A DNA stretch of 50,037 nt from Lachnospiraceae bacterium (GTDB taxonomy: Bacteria; Bacillota; Clostridia; Lachnospirales; Lachnospiraceae): positions 1-50,037 of the forward strand of contig JAGAQI010000003.1 in assembly GCA_017622795.1 (NCBI GenBank). Reading direction: 5' to 3'. Shown here one piece after another: positions 33,498 to 44,000 of the stretch. The position numbers were made by a program, and so were the translations under genes. The notes beneath the pieces were generated by a model that had not been told where the DNA came from, made no database searches, and worked only from the letters and a program-made list of their open reading frames with translations. Positions within the stretch are counted from its first letter, which is position 1, and every line of letters begins with the position of its first letter.

Positions 33498-35666
33498 ATG
33501 AAGGAACTTTGGAATACATTCCGTGTTCAAATGAAAGTGATAGGGAAAGAATTTTTAGTATATTGTTATGTGCCATCTCTGCTTTGCCTGTGCTTTGTGG
33601 AACTCTGCTCAAGAAAATCGGTGGTGGATTTGTGCTTGTTTTTGATTCGGGAGCCGCTGGTGTTTTTATATAATGCCCTGATTATTGCAACTACTGCTTC
33701 TTTGTGTCTGCTATTCCGGCGCAGGATTTTCGTGCTGTCTGTGGTATTGCTTTTGTGGGCTGCCATTGGCGTGACGGATTTTGTGCTGTTGTCATTCCGG
33801 ACAACTCCGTTTACCGCGGTGGATCTGGCATTGATAAAAGATGCATTAGCCATTGCGAACCGATATCTGTCATGGATTGGAGTAGTGCTGATTATTTTGG
33901 GCGTGATTGCTGCCCTTGTTCTATGCGTGCTTTTATTTCGAAGGGCGAAGAAGGAAGAAACTATTGTCCCTTATAAATTCAGTATTCCATTTTGCGGGTT
34001 GCTGATTGCTGTGTGCCTTTTGCTCACCAATTTCGGCATGGGAGTGGGGTTGCTGGACCGGAATTTCGGTAATCTTGCGAAGGCATTTCATGAGAACGGA
34101 CTTCCGTACTGTTTCATGAACAGTGTATTAAACACCGGCATTGAAAAGCCGGAGGACTATTCCGGGGAAACAGTAGGTAACTTTTTAAATAAATACGAGG
34201 AAGAAGAGGGACGGGAACTGGTAACGATTTCCCCGTCGCCGACGAAACTGCCTGTAACAATAACACCTGTGCCGGAAGCAACGGAAACACCAGTGCCAAC
34301 GGAAGAACCGCAGATAACTGCAGTGCCGGAAATAACGGAACCTTCGGTTCCGACAGAAGAACCGGCGTTGAAAGAAAACAATCCGAATATTATCTTTTTG
34401 CAGCTGGAGTCCTTTTTTGATGTGAAATATATTGATAATTTTTCCTGCTCGGAAGATCCGGTTCCGTTTTTTACGTATTTAAAGGAAAAATATCCGAGTG
34501 GATTTTTAGCAGTTCCGTCCATCGGAGCAGGAACCGCGAATACGGAATTTGAAACCATTACCGGTATGAATCTGGATTTCTTTGGACCGGGAGAATATCC
34601 GTATAAAACGATACTGAAGGATACGGTTTGTGAAAGTGCGGCACATATTTTAAAGAAGCTGGGATACTCAGCTACGGCAATGCATAATAATGACGGTACT
34701 TTTTATAACCGTAACGAGGTGTTTGCCAACCTGGGCTTTGACCGCTATATTTCCATAGAGTATATGGCAAAGGCGGAGGTAAATGAACTGAACTGGGCAA
34801 GGGACCGGGTGCTGGTAGGCCAGATTATGAAAACACTGGCTAAAACCAAGGAACGGGATTATATTTATGCCATTTCCGTACAGGGACACGGAGCTTATCC
34901 GGAGGAACCGCTGCTTCCGGAAACTACGCTGGAAATTAACCTGCCGGAAGAACTGTCAGAGTATTATTATCAGTATTTATACTATGTACACCAGTTAAAA
35001 GAGATGGATGATTTCTTAAAGGAACTGATTCTTAACTTAAGTGCCTGTCAGGAAAAAACGGTGCTGGTATTGTACGGGGATCACCTTCCGAGCCTTGGAT
35101 TGTCGGATGAACTGCTGACCAACGGCAACTCTTTTCAAACCGAATATGTAATATGGAGTAACTTTGATCTTATGGCAGCAGATATGGATTTGCAATCCTA
35201 TCAGCTGTCTGCAAGGGTAATGCAATTACTGGGAATAGAAGAGGGAATTATGCCTCAGTATCATATGTACCGGCAGGAAGAAGAGGATTATCTGGAGAAT
35301 ATGCAGCTACTGATGTATGACATGCTCTATGGGGAAATGGAGGTATATCAGGGTGTGAACCCGTATGAGCGGACAGAAATGAAGATGGGGCTGGAGGAAA
35401 TCCGGATACTGGAGGCGTACTTTAAAGCGTCCATGCTGGAGGAAGAAGAATCTCTGCTTTACATCCGGGGACAAAATTTTACGGAGTGGAGCAAGGTAGT
35501 CGTAAACGGGGAACCGGTAGAAACCATCTTTTTGACGGATGCATTGCTGGCGGCAAAGGATATTCCGGAACCGGAGGCTGGCGGATATCATATTACAGTG
35601 CGACAGCAGGGAAATGATGAAATTGTATTAAGCGAAACAGAAGAGACAATATATTACCCGGAGTAG
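33498..35666 (+). CDS. LtaS/MdoB-like phosphoglycerol transferase with Thr/Pro spacer
   Basis: 722 residues. Five or so membrane helices fill residues of about 20-190. A 45-residue Pro/Thr/Glu spacer (about 245-292) leads to an extracellular sulfatase-fold domain of the alkaline phosphatase superfamily (about 295-580). Its opening NIIFLQLESFF holds a metal-binding Glu, and GAGTANTEFETITGM contains the likely nucleophilic Thr near 346; AMHNNDGTFYNR, FGFDRY-like and VLVLYGDHLPSLG follow LtaS. It would transfer glycerol phosphate or a similar group to a lipid or glycan. The C-terminus (about 645-722; SLLYIRGQNFTEWSKVVVNGEPVETIFLTDALLAAKD) looks like an added IPT/TIG-type beta domain, unusual for LtaS. 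Its stop codon lies inside the terminator stem. Confidence 0.86.
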   Translation: MKELWNTFRVQMKVIGKEFLVYCYVPSLLCLCFVELCSRKSVVDLCLFLIREPLVFLYNALIIATTASLCLLFRRRIFVLSVVLLLWAAIGVTDFVLLSFRTTPFTAVDLALIKDALAIANRYLSWIGVVLIILGVIAALVLCVLLFRRAKKEETIVPYKFSIPFCGLLIAVCLLLTNFGMGVGLLDRNFGNLAKAFHENGLPYCFMNSVLNTGIEKPEDYSGETVGNFLNKYEEEEGRELVTISPSPTKLPVTITPVPEATETPVPTEEPQITAVPEITEPSVPTEEPALKENNPNIIFLQLESFFDVKYIDNFSCSEDPVPFFTYLKEKYPSGFLAVPSIGAGTANTEFETITGMNLDFFGPGEYPYKTILKDTVCESAAHILKKLGYSATAMHNNDGTFYNRNEVFANLGFDRYISIEYMAKAEVNELNWARDRVLVGQIMKTLAKTKERDYIYAISVQGHGAYPEEPLLPETTLEINLPEELSEYYYQYLYYVHQLKEMDDFLKELILNLSACQEKTVLVLYGDHLPSLGLSDELLTNGNSFQTEYVIWSNFDLMAADMDLQSYQLSARVMQLLGIEEGIMPQYHMYRQEEEDYLENMQLLMYDMLYGEMEVYQGVNPYERTEMKMGLEEIRILEAYFKASMLEEEESLLYIRGQNFTEWSKVVVNGEPVETIFLTDALLAAKDIPEPEAGGYHITVRQQGNDEIVLSETEETIYYPE

Positions 35667-35687
35667 AGAAACTCCGGGTGATTTTTT
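35656..35687 (+). terminator. Terminator overlapping the LtaS-like stop codon
   Basis: ACCCGGAGT (35656-35664) and ACTCCGGGT (35671-35679) form a perfect 9-bp stem followed by GATTTTTT. The TAG stop (35664-35666) is part of the structure. Confidence 0.88.
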
Positions 35688-35727
35688 GTGAAAAAGCAAA
35701 ATTAACGCAAAAAATAGCAAACAGAGA

Positions 35728-35757
35728 TTAGTTGCATTAAAAATTGCATGCTATAAT
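35728..35757 (+). promoter_or_regulatory. Extended -10 promoter of the SGNH lipoprotein gene
   Basis: A perfect TATAAT (35752-35757) with TGC before it gives an extended -10; the -35 region (TTAGTT, 35728-35733) is weak. The start codon is about 88 bases further down, giving a leader of about 80 bases. Confidence 0.5.
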
Positions 35758-35844
35758 ACGCTTGTTTCGTGTCATTGAACGACTATTTGAAAAATAGCGA
35801 AAGATTGTGACAAAATATATCAGGAAAGGATAGGAAACAAACGT

Positions 35845-37752
35845 ATGAGAAGTAAAAAAGCAAAAGCTATGTTACTTAGTATCCTGCTGGCGGCATCTTT
35901 GTGTCTGACGGCATGCGGTGCTACAGAGAAAACTCCGGACCCGACCACTGCACCTACTCAGGCGGTAACAGAGGCGCCGACAACAGCACCAACTGCTGAA
36001 CCAACGGCAACACCAACACCGGAGCCGACAACAGCACCAACTGCTGAACCAACGGCAACACCAACTCCGGAGCCGACCGCAACACCGACTCCACAGCCAA
36101 CGGCAACACCGGCACCTGTAGTATCAGACGGTTCTCTTGATTTAACTTCCAGAATTTCCGTGTGGGGTCAGGATATCGGTGTACAAAATGATGACGGTAG
36201 TATTACGTTTGAAGGCGGTCTGGTAGACAAGTGTGCATTCCCGCTTCCGGATATGATTAACTCCGGCGATACAGTAACCCTTACGGTAAAAGTGAAATTT
36301 GCTTCTGCTGATGATACGGCGGTCCGTTTTTATTTGACGGATGATTCCATAAATAATTGTACGGAAGAAATTATTGCTGTACCAAATACGGCAGAAGAGG
36401 TCGAAACCACAGTTACTTTAAAAGCGGCACAGACGGCAACCGCGGTTATGTTTGCTTCTGCCAGCTATGATGTGAAGCTTCAGAATGTAACCCTTTGCTC
36501 CATTGTGATTTCCGGTACTGAGAAGGAAGAACCTGCTGCTTCTCAGGATTCCGGCGACTGGTTATCTGCATGGGCAACCACAGAAGAAAAGTGTAATTTA
36601 TCCGGATCTACGGATAGTGCAATGCCAAAGCTTGCACTGGAAGGAACAACCATCCGTCAGATTATCCGTGTAACAGCAGGAGGTACACAGATCCGATTCC
36701 GCCTTTCCAACCAGTATGGCGAATGTGATGTGGAAGTAAACTCCATGCATGTTGCCAAACAGTCCAAGGATGCTTTGGCAGACGGTAAGGGTCACGGTAA
36801 TTCCAAAGTAGATATGTCTACCATCCTTCCGGAAACAGACGTAGCGGTTACCGTAAACGGACAGACCTCCTTTGTTATTCCGAAGGGTAAAGTGATTTTC
36901 ACCGACCCGGTTGATTTGGCAGTAGAAGGTTTGGATAATCTTGCAGTTTCCATGTATTTCGGTAAGGCTCCGACTACCAATATCACCGGTCACAGAGGTG
37001 CCAGAGCAACTACTTACCAGATGAAGGGTGACCAGACCACAAGAGAAACCTATATCGGTGCAAGAGAAACTACCGCCTGGTATTTCCTTGCAGATTGTGC
37101 CGTGCTTTGTCCGGGCGGTAAGGCTGTAGTATTCTTTGGTGATTCCATTACCGACGGTTACGGAACCGATGCCAGCTATTTAGGCAAGAAGCCGGACAGC
37201 TATACGAGATATATTGACTATCTGGCAAAGAGACTTCAGGCAAACGAAGAAACAAAGAAGATTGCTGTTTTAAACGAAGGTCTTGGCTCCAACTCCGTCC
37301 TTGGCGCATATCCGACGGTGTCCGGAAAGCAGAGATTTTCCAGAGATGTTTTGGAACATGACAATGTAGGCTATGTAGTAATTTACTTCGGTGTAAATGA
37401 TATTGGTAAGGTGACCAATACTGCCAAGTATGACCAGCTGATTCCGGAGTATAAGAAGATGGTTGATTTATGTCACGCCAACGGAATCAAGGTATATGGT
37501 GCACCGATTACTCCGTTCGGTACCAGTGATTATTATACAGAGGCTGCAGAAAACCTGCGAACCATGATTAATGACTGGATGCGTTCCGCTGAATCCGGTT
37601 TTGACGGTATCATTGACTTTGAATCTGTTCTGGCAGACCCTGCAAATCCAATCAATCTGTTATATGAGTATACGAAGGCAGACGGTTTGCATCCGTACGA
37701 AGGATACAGCGCCATGGCAGACGGTATCGACCTGAATCTGTTTTTAGAATAA
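35845..37752 (+). CDS. Lipoprotein SGNH/GDSL carbohydrate esterase
   Basis: 635 residues. The signal peptide ends in a lipobox, LCLTACG, so the Cys near residue 25 is lipidated. A Thr/Pro linker (about 30-92) is followed by a beta domain (about 95-230) that looks like a carbohydrate-binding or accessory module. The rest (about 240-635) is an SGNH hydrolase with an N-terminal beta part (RLSNQYGECDVEVNSMHVA). Its blocks are FFGDSITDGYG (nucleophile Ser near 434), NEGLGSNSV, FGVNDIG and DGLHPYEGY with the catalytic Asp/His. The likely job is to remove acetyl or other ester groups from xylan at the cell surface. It has its own promoter and terminator. Confidence 0.88.
   Translation: MRSKKAKAMLLSILLAASLCLTACGATEKTPDPTTAPTQAVTEAPTTAPTAEPTATPTPEPTTAPTAEPTATPTPEPTATPTPQPTATPAPVVSDGSLDLTSRISVWGQDIGVQNDDGSITFEGGLVDKCAFPLPDMINSGDTVTLTVKVKFASADDTAVRFYLTDDSINNCTEEIIAVPNTAEEVETTVTLKAAQTATAVMFASASYDVKLQNVTLCSIVISGTEKEEPAASQDSGDWLSAWATTEEKCNLSGSTDSAMPKLALEGTTIRQIIRVTAGGTQIRFRLSNQYGECDVEVNSMHVAKQSKDALADGKGHGNSKVDMSTILPETDVAVTVNGQTSFVIPKGKVIFTDPVDLAVEGLDNLAVSMYFGKAPTTNITGHRGARATTYQMKGDQTTRETYIGARETTAWYFLADCAVLCPGGKAVVFFGDSITDGYGTDASYLGKKPDSYTRYIDYLAKRLQANEETKKIAVLNEGLGSNSVLGAYPTVSGKQRFSRDVLEHDNVGYVVIYFGVNDIGKVTNTAKYDQLIPEYKKMVDLCHANGIKVYGAPITPFGTSDYYTEAAENLRTMINDWMRSAESGFDGIIDFESVLADPANPINLLYEYTKADGLHPYEGYSAMADGIDLNLFLE
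35977..36072 (+). repeat. Two tandem 48-bp units in the Thr/Pro linker
   Basis: Codons for PTTAPTAEPTATPTPE are repeated twice, with one base difference between the copies (35977-36024 and 36025-36072) and a degenerate third copy after them. Such near identity suggests recent slippage or duplication; linker length may vary between strains. Confidence 0.85.
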
Positions 37753-37767
37753 TTTAAATTACAGCCG

Positions 37768-37808
37768 GGAGCTGTTGCAAGGAGGTTTGCGACAGCTCCT
37801 GTTTTATT
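37768..37808 (+). terminator. Terminator after the SGNH lipoprotein gene
   Basis: GGAGCTGTTGCAA pairs with TTGC-G-ACAGCTCC (one bulged base) around GGAGGT and is followed by TGTTTTATTT. Confidence 0.82.
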
Positions 37809-37948
37809 TCATAGCTACGTTAAAGCAAAAAAGCGGAAGAAAAACGCAACCGATAAGTAGTACTTAAAAACAGATATTGGTATAGTAAAATTAAAGGTAT
37901 CAGGAAAGAAAAAATGTGTAATAAACAGAGATAAGGGAGGCTGCAAAC

Positions 37949-39658
37949 ATGGAAAATACAGTAGTGGAAAGAGGACCAAAGGCACCGAAAGACCCAACAA
38001 AAAAACGGTCCGTAATTTATATTATGTTAGATGACGCAATTGAAGGAAGACCAAACGGTTTTGGCGGTTTTTTCGATGTGAATTACCTGGATGGCAGAGT
38101 GGCGGCAAAGGTAACCAATCTGCTTCCAGAACTGGATAAGGAACTGGCAAGAGAACTGCAGACCTGTGAGGGTTTCCGTAAAATAGTACATAATATCGGG
38201 GTTTCTATAAAGGCAGATAAAGAAGAAGACAGGAGCAAAACCATCCGATTCGCCCAGCAGTGCAGGGCGGCGGCAGGTTCCGGTACTCCGTTTCCGGCAG
38301 AAGTCGTATGTGACGGAAGAGAAACCAAAATCTTTGTGGAAGAGCATCCTGCGGCAGAAAATGAGCAGGTGCTCACTGCATTTTTCTTTGAATTTCCGGA
38401 ATATTTTACCGCAAAGGTAACCATTGCATATTATTTGAATGACGGCTATGAGGTGCCGGAATTGATTCCGGATCCTCCGGTACGGTTTGATTCTGAAAAC
38501 TATGCTGCCATGATTGCACGATCCTGCATGCAGACCGGTAATCTGTACCGTATGAAAAAGGCGATTGCAAAGGCTAAGGCAGGGGAAGAGGTAACCATTG
38601 CTTATATCGGTGGTTCCATTACCCAGGGCGCCGGTGCAAAACCGATTGGAACAAACAGCTATGCCTACTGTTCTTATGAAATGTTTAAACAGCGCTTCGG
38701 CAAGGGCGACGGCAGTAATGTGCATTTTATTAAAGCAGGCGTGGGAGGAACACCGTCCGAGCTTGGTTTAACCCGATATGAAGATGATGTACTGCGTCAG
38801 GGAGCCGTAACTCCGGATGTGGTAGTGATTGAGTTTGCGGTGAATGATGCGGGTGATGAAACCAACGGCGTCTGCTACGAAAGCCTTGCCCTGATGGCAA
38901 TGGAAGGCCCGGGAAATCCGGCGGTAGTGTTGCTGTTCTCCGTATTTATGGATGATTACAACCTGCAGGATAATTTGTCCAGAGTAGGTTATCACTATAA
39001 TCTTCCGATGGTAAGCATCAAGAATGCGGTAACACCAAACTTTTATGAGGACACACCGGTCATTACCAAGCGTCAGTTTTTCTATGATTTATATCATCCG
39101 TCCAACGACGGTCACCGGATTATGGCAGATTGTCTGGATTATTTCTGGAAGCTGGCAGAAGAAGGGGAAACTCCGGCAGAGGATGTGGATTTAACAAAAG
39201 AAGGCGTCATCGGTAACCGGTATCGCGCCCTGATTGCTTTTGGTAAGGATGATGCGGCTAAGCATGTGAAGTGCTTAAGTGCAGGCTCCTTTACAGGAAC
39301 AGATAATATGCTTCAGTGCGTGGAGCAGGATGCCAATGCCTATACTACACCGGAATTCCCGGACCACTGGATGTATGAGGGGGCTTCAGAACAACCGGAA
39401 AGCTTTACCATGACAATGGAATGTAAGGACCTGCTGTTGGTGTATAAGGATAGCGGTGACCCGTCCTTCGGAACTGCAGAAGTATTGGTAGACGGTGTGG
39501 TGACCCGTACCATTAATCCGTTGGAAGTGGGCTGGAACCACTGTAATGCAGTCATCGTATATACCGGGGAAGAGGTAAAAGAGCATCAGGTAGAAGTCCG
39601 CATGACGGATGCAGCAAAGAAGTTTACAATTTTAGGTTTCGGCTATACATTGAAATAA
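37949..39658 (+). CDS. Cytoplasmic SGNH/GDSL hydrolase, probable acetyl-xylooligosaccharide esterase
   Basis: 569 residues with no signal peptide or membrane segment. A beta-rich N-terminal domain (about 20-185) precedes an SGNH domain with IGGSITQGAGA (Ser near 223), AGVGGTPSELG, IEFAVNDAGD and DLYHPSNDGH (Asp/His). A third, C-terminal domain (about 440-565; MTMECKDLLLVYKDSGDPSFGTAEVLVDGV) resembles the jelly-roll domain of CE2-like esterases. It is the first gene of a cluster with a GH10 xylanase and a GH2 enzyme, so deacetylation of imported xylo-oligosaccharides is a reasonable role. Substrate is inferred from context only. Confidence 0.8.
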   Translation: MENTVVERGPKAPKDPTKKRSVIYIMLDDAIEGRPNGFGGFFDVNYLDGRVAAKVTNLLPELDKELARELQTCEGFRKIVHNIGVSIKADKEEDRSKTIRFAQQCRAAAGSGTPFPAEVVCDGRETKIFVEEHPAAENEQVLTAFFFEFPEYFTAKVTIAYYLNDGYEVPELIPDPPVRFDSENYAAMIARSCMQTGNLYRMKKAIAKAKAGEEVTIAYIGGSITQGAGAKPIGTNSYAYCSYEMFKQRFGKGDGSNVHFIKAGVGGTPSELGLTRYEDDVLRQGAVTPDVVVIEFAVNDAGDETNGVCYESLALMAMEGPGNPAVVLLFSVFMDDYNLQDNLSRVGYHYNLPMVSIKNAVTPNFYEDTPVITKRQFFYDLYHPSNDGHRIMADCLDYFWKLAEEGETPAEDVDLTKEGVIGNRYRALIAFGKDDAAKHVKCLSAGSFTGTDNMLQCVEQDANAYTTPEFPDHWMYEGASEQPESFTMTMECKDLLLVYKDSGDPSFGTAEVLVDGVVTRTINPLEVGWNHCNAVIVYTGEEVKEHQVEVRMTDAAKKFTILGFGYTLK

Positions 39659-39678
39659 GTTTTGGGAGGAAAATCAAA

Positions 39679-40995
39679 ATGAAAAAATGGGGAATAACAA
39701 TTTTGCTGGCAGGAATGATGCTGTTTGCGGCCTGCGGCAATAAACAGGGCGCGGAAACACCGGATGCGGTACCAACGGCAGCTCCGACAGAAACAGCAGC
39801 GCCTACTGCGACGGCAGTACCAACGGCAACACCGACACCTACGGTAAAACCGACGCCGACAGAAAAACCAACACCGACACCGTTGCCAACGGTAGCGCCG
39901 CTGAAAGACATCTATGCGGATAATTTCAAAATCGGTGTGGCGTTGAATACATTTACCATTGGTAAAAACTACAAAGAAGAGGTTACCAGACATTTCAACA
40001 GTGTTACTTGCGAAAACGAAATGAAGACCGATGCAACCTTAGACCAGGCAAAAAGCAAAAAAGGTGTAGCGGATGATCCTGCCTTTGTGGCGACCAATTT
40101 CAGCCGTTGTCAGAGTATCATCAAATACTGCAAAGAGAACAATATGCAGATGAGATACCACACTCTGGTATGGCATGCCCAGACTCCGGACTGGTTCTTC
40201 CGTGTGGACTATGATGTTAAGAAGGATTACGCGGATATGGAAACCATGAAGATGCGGATGAGAAATTTCATTTTCCAGGTAATCGAGTATTATGATACTG
40301 AGCATCCGGGACTGATTTACGCTATTGACGTGGTAAATGAAGCGTTCAACGGTAACGGTAAATACAATACCACGGATGGCAATAACGGGTGGTATAAGAC
40401 AATGGGCCACGAATATGTTTACTATGCATTTCTTTACACAAGAGAAGCAATAGATGCATCGGAAAACATGAAGGATGTAAGTCTGGTATATAACGATTAC
40501 GGTATGACCGGCAAGGTGGACAGGGTACTTGCGAACCTGCCGGAAATGTTTGCGGAACATGGCAAGGATGTGCATGATTATGTGGATGCCATCGGTATGC
40601 AGAGCCATTTGAGTACGAATGACTATATGCAAAATTTCCTGAACGCCGCACAGAAGTTTGTGGATGCAGGCTTTGAATTGCAAATTACGGAGTTGGATAT
40701 CGGCATTGCCGATAACAAGGTGGGAGAAGAGCCTACCAAGGAGTTATTACTCCGTCAGGCAAAGAAATACCGCTATGTAATGGATGGCTTGTTAGATATT
40801 CAGCAAAAGACAGGAAAAGTTACCTCTGTTACCGTATGGGGATTCTCTGATGGTCACTCCTGGAGAGCCAATGATAATGGATTTGACGGCCGTTGTCTTT
40901 TGTTCACCAAGGATATGGAAGAAAAGCCGGCATTACGTGGTATGGCACGGTGCGCCGACATTGCATCTCTCTATGAAATCGGAATTAAATACTAA
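39679..40995 (+). CDS. Lipoprotein GH10 endo-1,4-beta-xylanase
   Basis: 438 residues. Signal peptide with lipobox LFAACG; a Thr/Pro linker (about 28-75) separates the lipid anchor from a single GH10 catalytic barrel. The acid/base Glu is in YAIDVVNEAFNG (near 221) and the nucleophile Glu in LQITELDIGIAD (near 338). CENEMKTD, RYHTLVWHAQTPDWFF and VTVWGFSDGHSW are further GH10 signatures. It would cut the xylan backbone at the cell surface. No carbohydrate-binding module is present, in contrast to the larger GH10 enzyme downstream. It lies 20 bases after the cytoplasmic esterase and 20 before the GH2 gene, consistent with one transcript. Confidence 0.94.
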   Translation: MKKWGITILLAGMMLFAACGNKQGAETPDAVPTAAPTETAAPTATAVPTATPTPTVKPTPTEKPTPTPLPTVAPLKDIYADNFKIGVALNTFTIGKNYKEEVTRHFNSVTCENEMKTDATLDQAKSKKGVADDPAFVATNFSRCQSIIKYCKENNMQMRYHTLVWHAQTPDWFFRVDYDVKKDYADMETMKMRMRNFIFQVIEYYDTEHPGLIYAIDVVNEAFNGNGKYNTTDGNNGWYKTMGHEYVYYAFLYTREAIDASENMKDVSLVYNDYGMTGKVDRVLANLPEMFAEHGKDVHDYVDAIGMQSHLSTNDYMQNFLNAAQKFVDAGFELQITELDIGIADNKVGEEPTKELLLRQAKKYRYVMDGLLDIQQKTGKVTSVTVWGFSDGHSWRANDNGFDGRCLLFTKDMEEKPALRGMARCADIASLYEIGIKY

Positions 40996-41015
40996 CAGAT
41001 AAAGAAGGTGGAAGT

Positions 41016-44000
41016 TTGAAGCAGAAACTTAAGTATGGATGGGAGTTTCAAAAAGTACCCATTATAAACAGCGAAATACCGGAGAGCTATGAGGAAAATG
41101 CCTTTTATGAAGTGGTGATTCCTCATGACTGGCTGATTGATCAGGCGGAGAATCTTTATGAAGACTCCGTCGGCTGGTACCGGAAAAGAATACAGATAAA
41201 CGTTGAAGCGCAGAGAAATTATTTCCTGCGCTTTGAGGGCGTTTACATGGATTGCACCATTTTTGTAAACGGAAACAAGGCCGGAGAATGGAAATACGGT
41301 TACACTACTTTTGAAGTGGATATTACTCCGTTCGTACAGCAGGGAGAAAATGAAATTTTGGTGAAGGTAGTACATCAGTGCCCAAATTCCCGTTGGTATA
41401 CCGGTGCGGGAATTTACCGTCCGGTATGGCTGGTAGAAAAGGAAGCCGCCTATTTTGCGGCTGACGGAATTTACGTTCACACAGAAAAAGAAGGTTCCGG
41501 TTATCATACGGAGCTTAGTGCAGAACTCGTATTACCGGAGGGCAGGTCTGCTTCCGAGTATAAAGTTTCGTATCAATTGTTTGATGCAAATAAATGTCTG
41601 GTGGCAGAAGCGGTAGTTTCTGCAGAACATCCGGTGACGGATTTGTTTGTGGAGCATGCAAAAGAGTGGTCCTTAGAAATACCGTATCTGTATGAACTGC
41701 GGGCAGAACTGGTGCAGGCTAATGATGAAAAAAAGACTTCCGATTGGGAGAGAGTATTGGATTCCGAGACGGTTTGCTATGGATACCGCACATTGGAATT
41801 TACCTGCGATAAGGGATTTTTCTTAAATGGGGAACATGTGAAATTGAACGGTGTCTGTCTGCATCACGATTTGGGATGCCTTGGCAGTGCCATGAATAAA
41901 AATGCCCTGCGCCGTCAGCTGGAAATCATGCAGGATATGGGGGCAAATGCCATCCGTACCGCCCACAACATGCCGGCGGTGGAGCTGATGGAGCTGGCAG
42001 ATGAAATGGGTATTCTTATTTTGTCGGAGAGCTTTGACTGCTGGAAGAAGCCGAAAAATCCGTATGATTATGCCCGGTTCTTTGAAGAGTGGGCAGAGCG
42101 GGATGTGGCAAACTGGATTCGCAGGGACCGGAATCACCCGAGTGTGATTATGTGGTCCGTAGGAAATGAAATTTTTGATACCCACGCGGATGAACGGGGA
42201 CAGGAAACCTTGCGTATGCTGATGGATTTGGTGGCAAAGCATGATCCGAAGGGGAACGCTCCGGCCACCCTCGGCAGTAATTTTATGCCTTGGCCGAATA
42301 CCCAGAAGTGTGCGGATATTATTAAGCTGATGGGCTACAACTATGCGGAAAAACTGTACGAGGAGCATCATAAGGAGCATCCGGACTGGATGATTTACGG
42401 AAGTGAAACCTCCTCTATTGTGCAAAGTCGTGGCGTATATCATTTCCCGATGAGTAAGGAAATACTGGCAGATGACGATGAACAGTGCTCAAGTCTTGGT
42501 AACAGTATTACCAGCTGGGGAGCGCCGAGTATAGAATTTTGTATTACCAAGGAACGTGACACAGAGTATTCCCTGGGGCAGTTTTTGTGGTCCGGTATTG
42601 ATTATCTCGGAGAACCGACACCGTATCATGGCCGTAATTCCTACTTTGGTATGGTGGATACGGCAGGCTTCAAAAAGGATGCCTTTTATTTCTATCAGGC
42701 CGGTTGGAACGATTATAAGAAAAAACCGGTGATTCATATTTTCCCTTATTGGGATTTTAATCCGGGACAGCTGATTGATGTCCGGGTAGTTAGTAATGCA
42801 CCGGAAATTGAACTGTTTGTAAATGGGGATTCCCAAGGCAGGGTAAAACTTGATTTACGGCATGGAAACAAGCTGACCGGTGACTGGCAGATTCCATATG
42901 TGCCGGGAGAATTATATGCGGTAGCATATGATGAAAACGGTAAAGTCATTGCGGAAGATACTAAAAATTCCTTTGGTGATGCTGTGAGTATTTGCCTGAA
43001 AGCGGATAAAACAGAAGTATCTGCGGATGACGAGGAACTGGTATTTGTGGAAATTTCCATGGAAGATGCAGCAGGAAATCCGGTGGAAAATGCCAATAAC
43101 CGGGTACATGTTACCGTGTCCGGTGACGGTATGCTTGCAGGACTTGACAATGGTGACAGCACGGATTGTGACCAGTACCAGACAAATTCAAAATGTCTGT
43201 TTAGCGGCAAGCTGTTAGCAGTAGTGCGCAGCAACGGTTCCGTCGGAGAAATAAAAGTTTCCGTTACCTCGGAGGGCTTGAAGGAAAGGTCAATGGTTAT
43301 TACTGCGGTAGCTTCCAAAACATCAGACTGTCAGAAGGCGGTGCCGGAGAAACCATTACCGGGTGAATACTACCGGTTAAAGGATAACAAGGATAACGGT
43401 ATTACAGTGCCAATCCGAAAAATAGAGCTGATTCCGCTGGGACCCACCTTGCTTACGGAAGAATGTACCACAACCAAAATCCGGGCAGTGCTATATCCTA
43501 AACAGGCGGATGTACAGGAACTGACCTGGCGGGTTACCGATGATGCGGGTGTGGACTCTACCTTTGCCACTATCCGTCCGGACAAGAAACATCCGGGAGA
43601 AGCAACCATTGAAGTAAAAGGCGACGGAGCATTCCGTGTGCGTTGCATGTGTAAAAACGGAAAGCAGAGGGGCTATGCCTTAATTTCTGTGCTGGAATAC
43701 AAAGCAGAAGGTCTTGGCGTGCGTAACCTGAACCCGTATGATTTCTTATCGGCCTCCCTGTTTTCTGCTACGGGAGGGTTAATCGGTAACGGTAATGAAC
43801 GGGGTATCTCCACCCAGAGAGACGGTGTGAGCTGGGTAGCTTATGATAATCTGGACTTTGGGGAATTCGGTTCGGATGAAGTGGAAATTCCGGTATTTTC
43901 TTTTGGCGGAGCTACACCGTTTACCTTCTGGGAAGGTATTCCTCATGCGGAAGGAAGCCGGATTATCGGAGCAAAGGATTACATTCTGCCAAGTGTCTGG

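Noticed and set aside
35940-36115. CRISPR-like repeats
   Set aside because: The repeats are in frame, codon-based Thr/Pro linker units without unique spacers.
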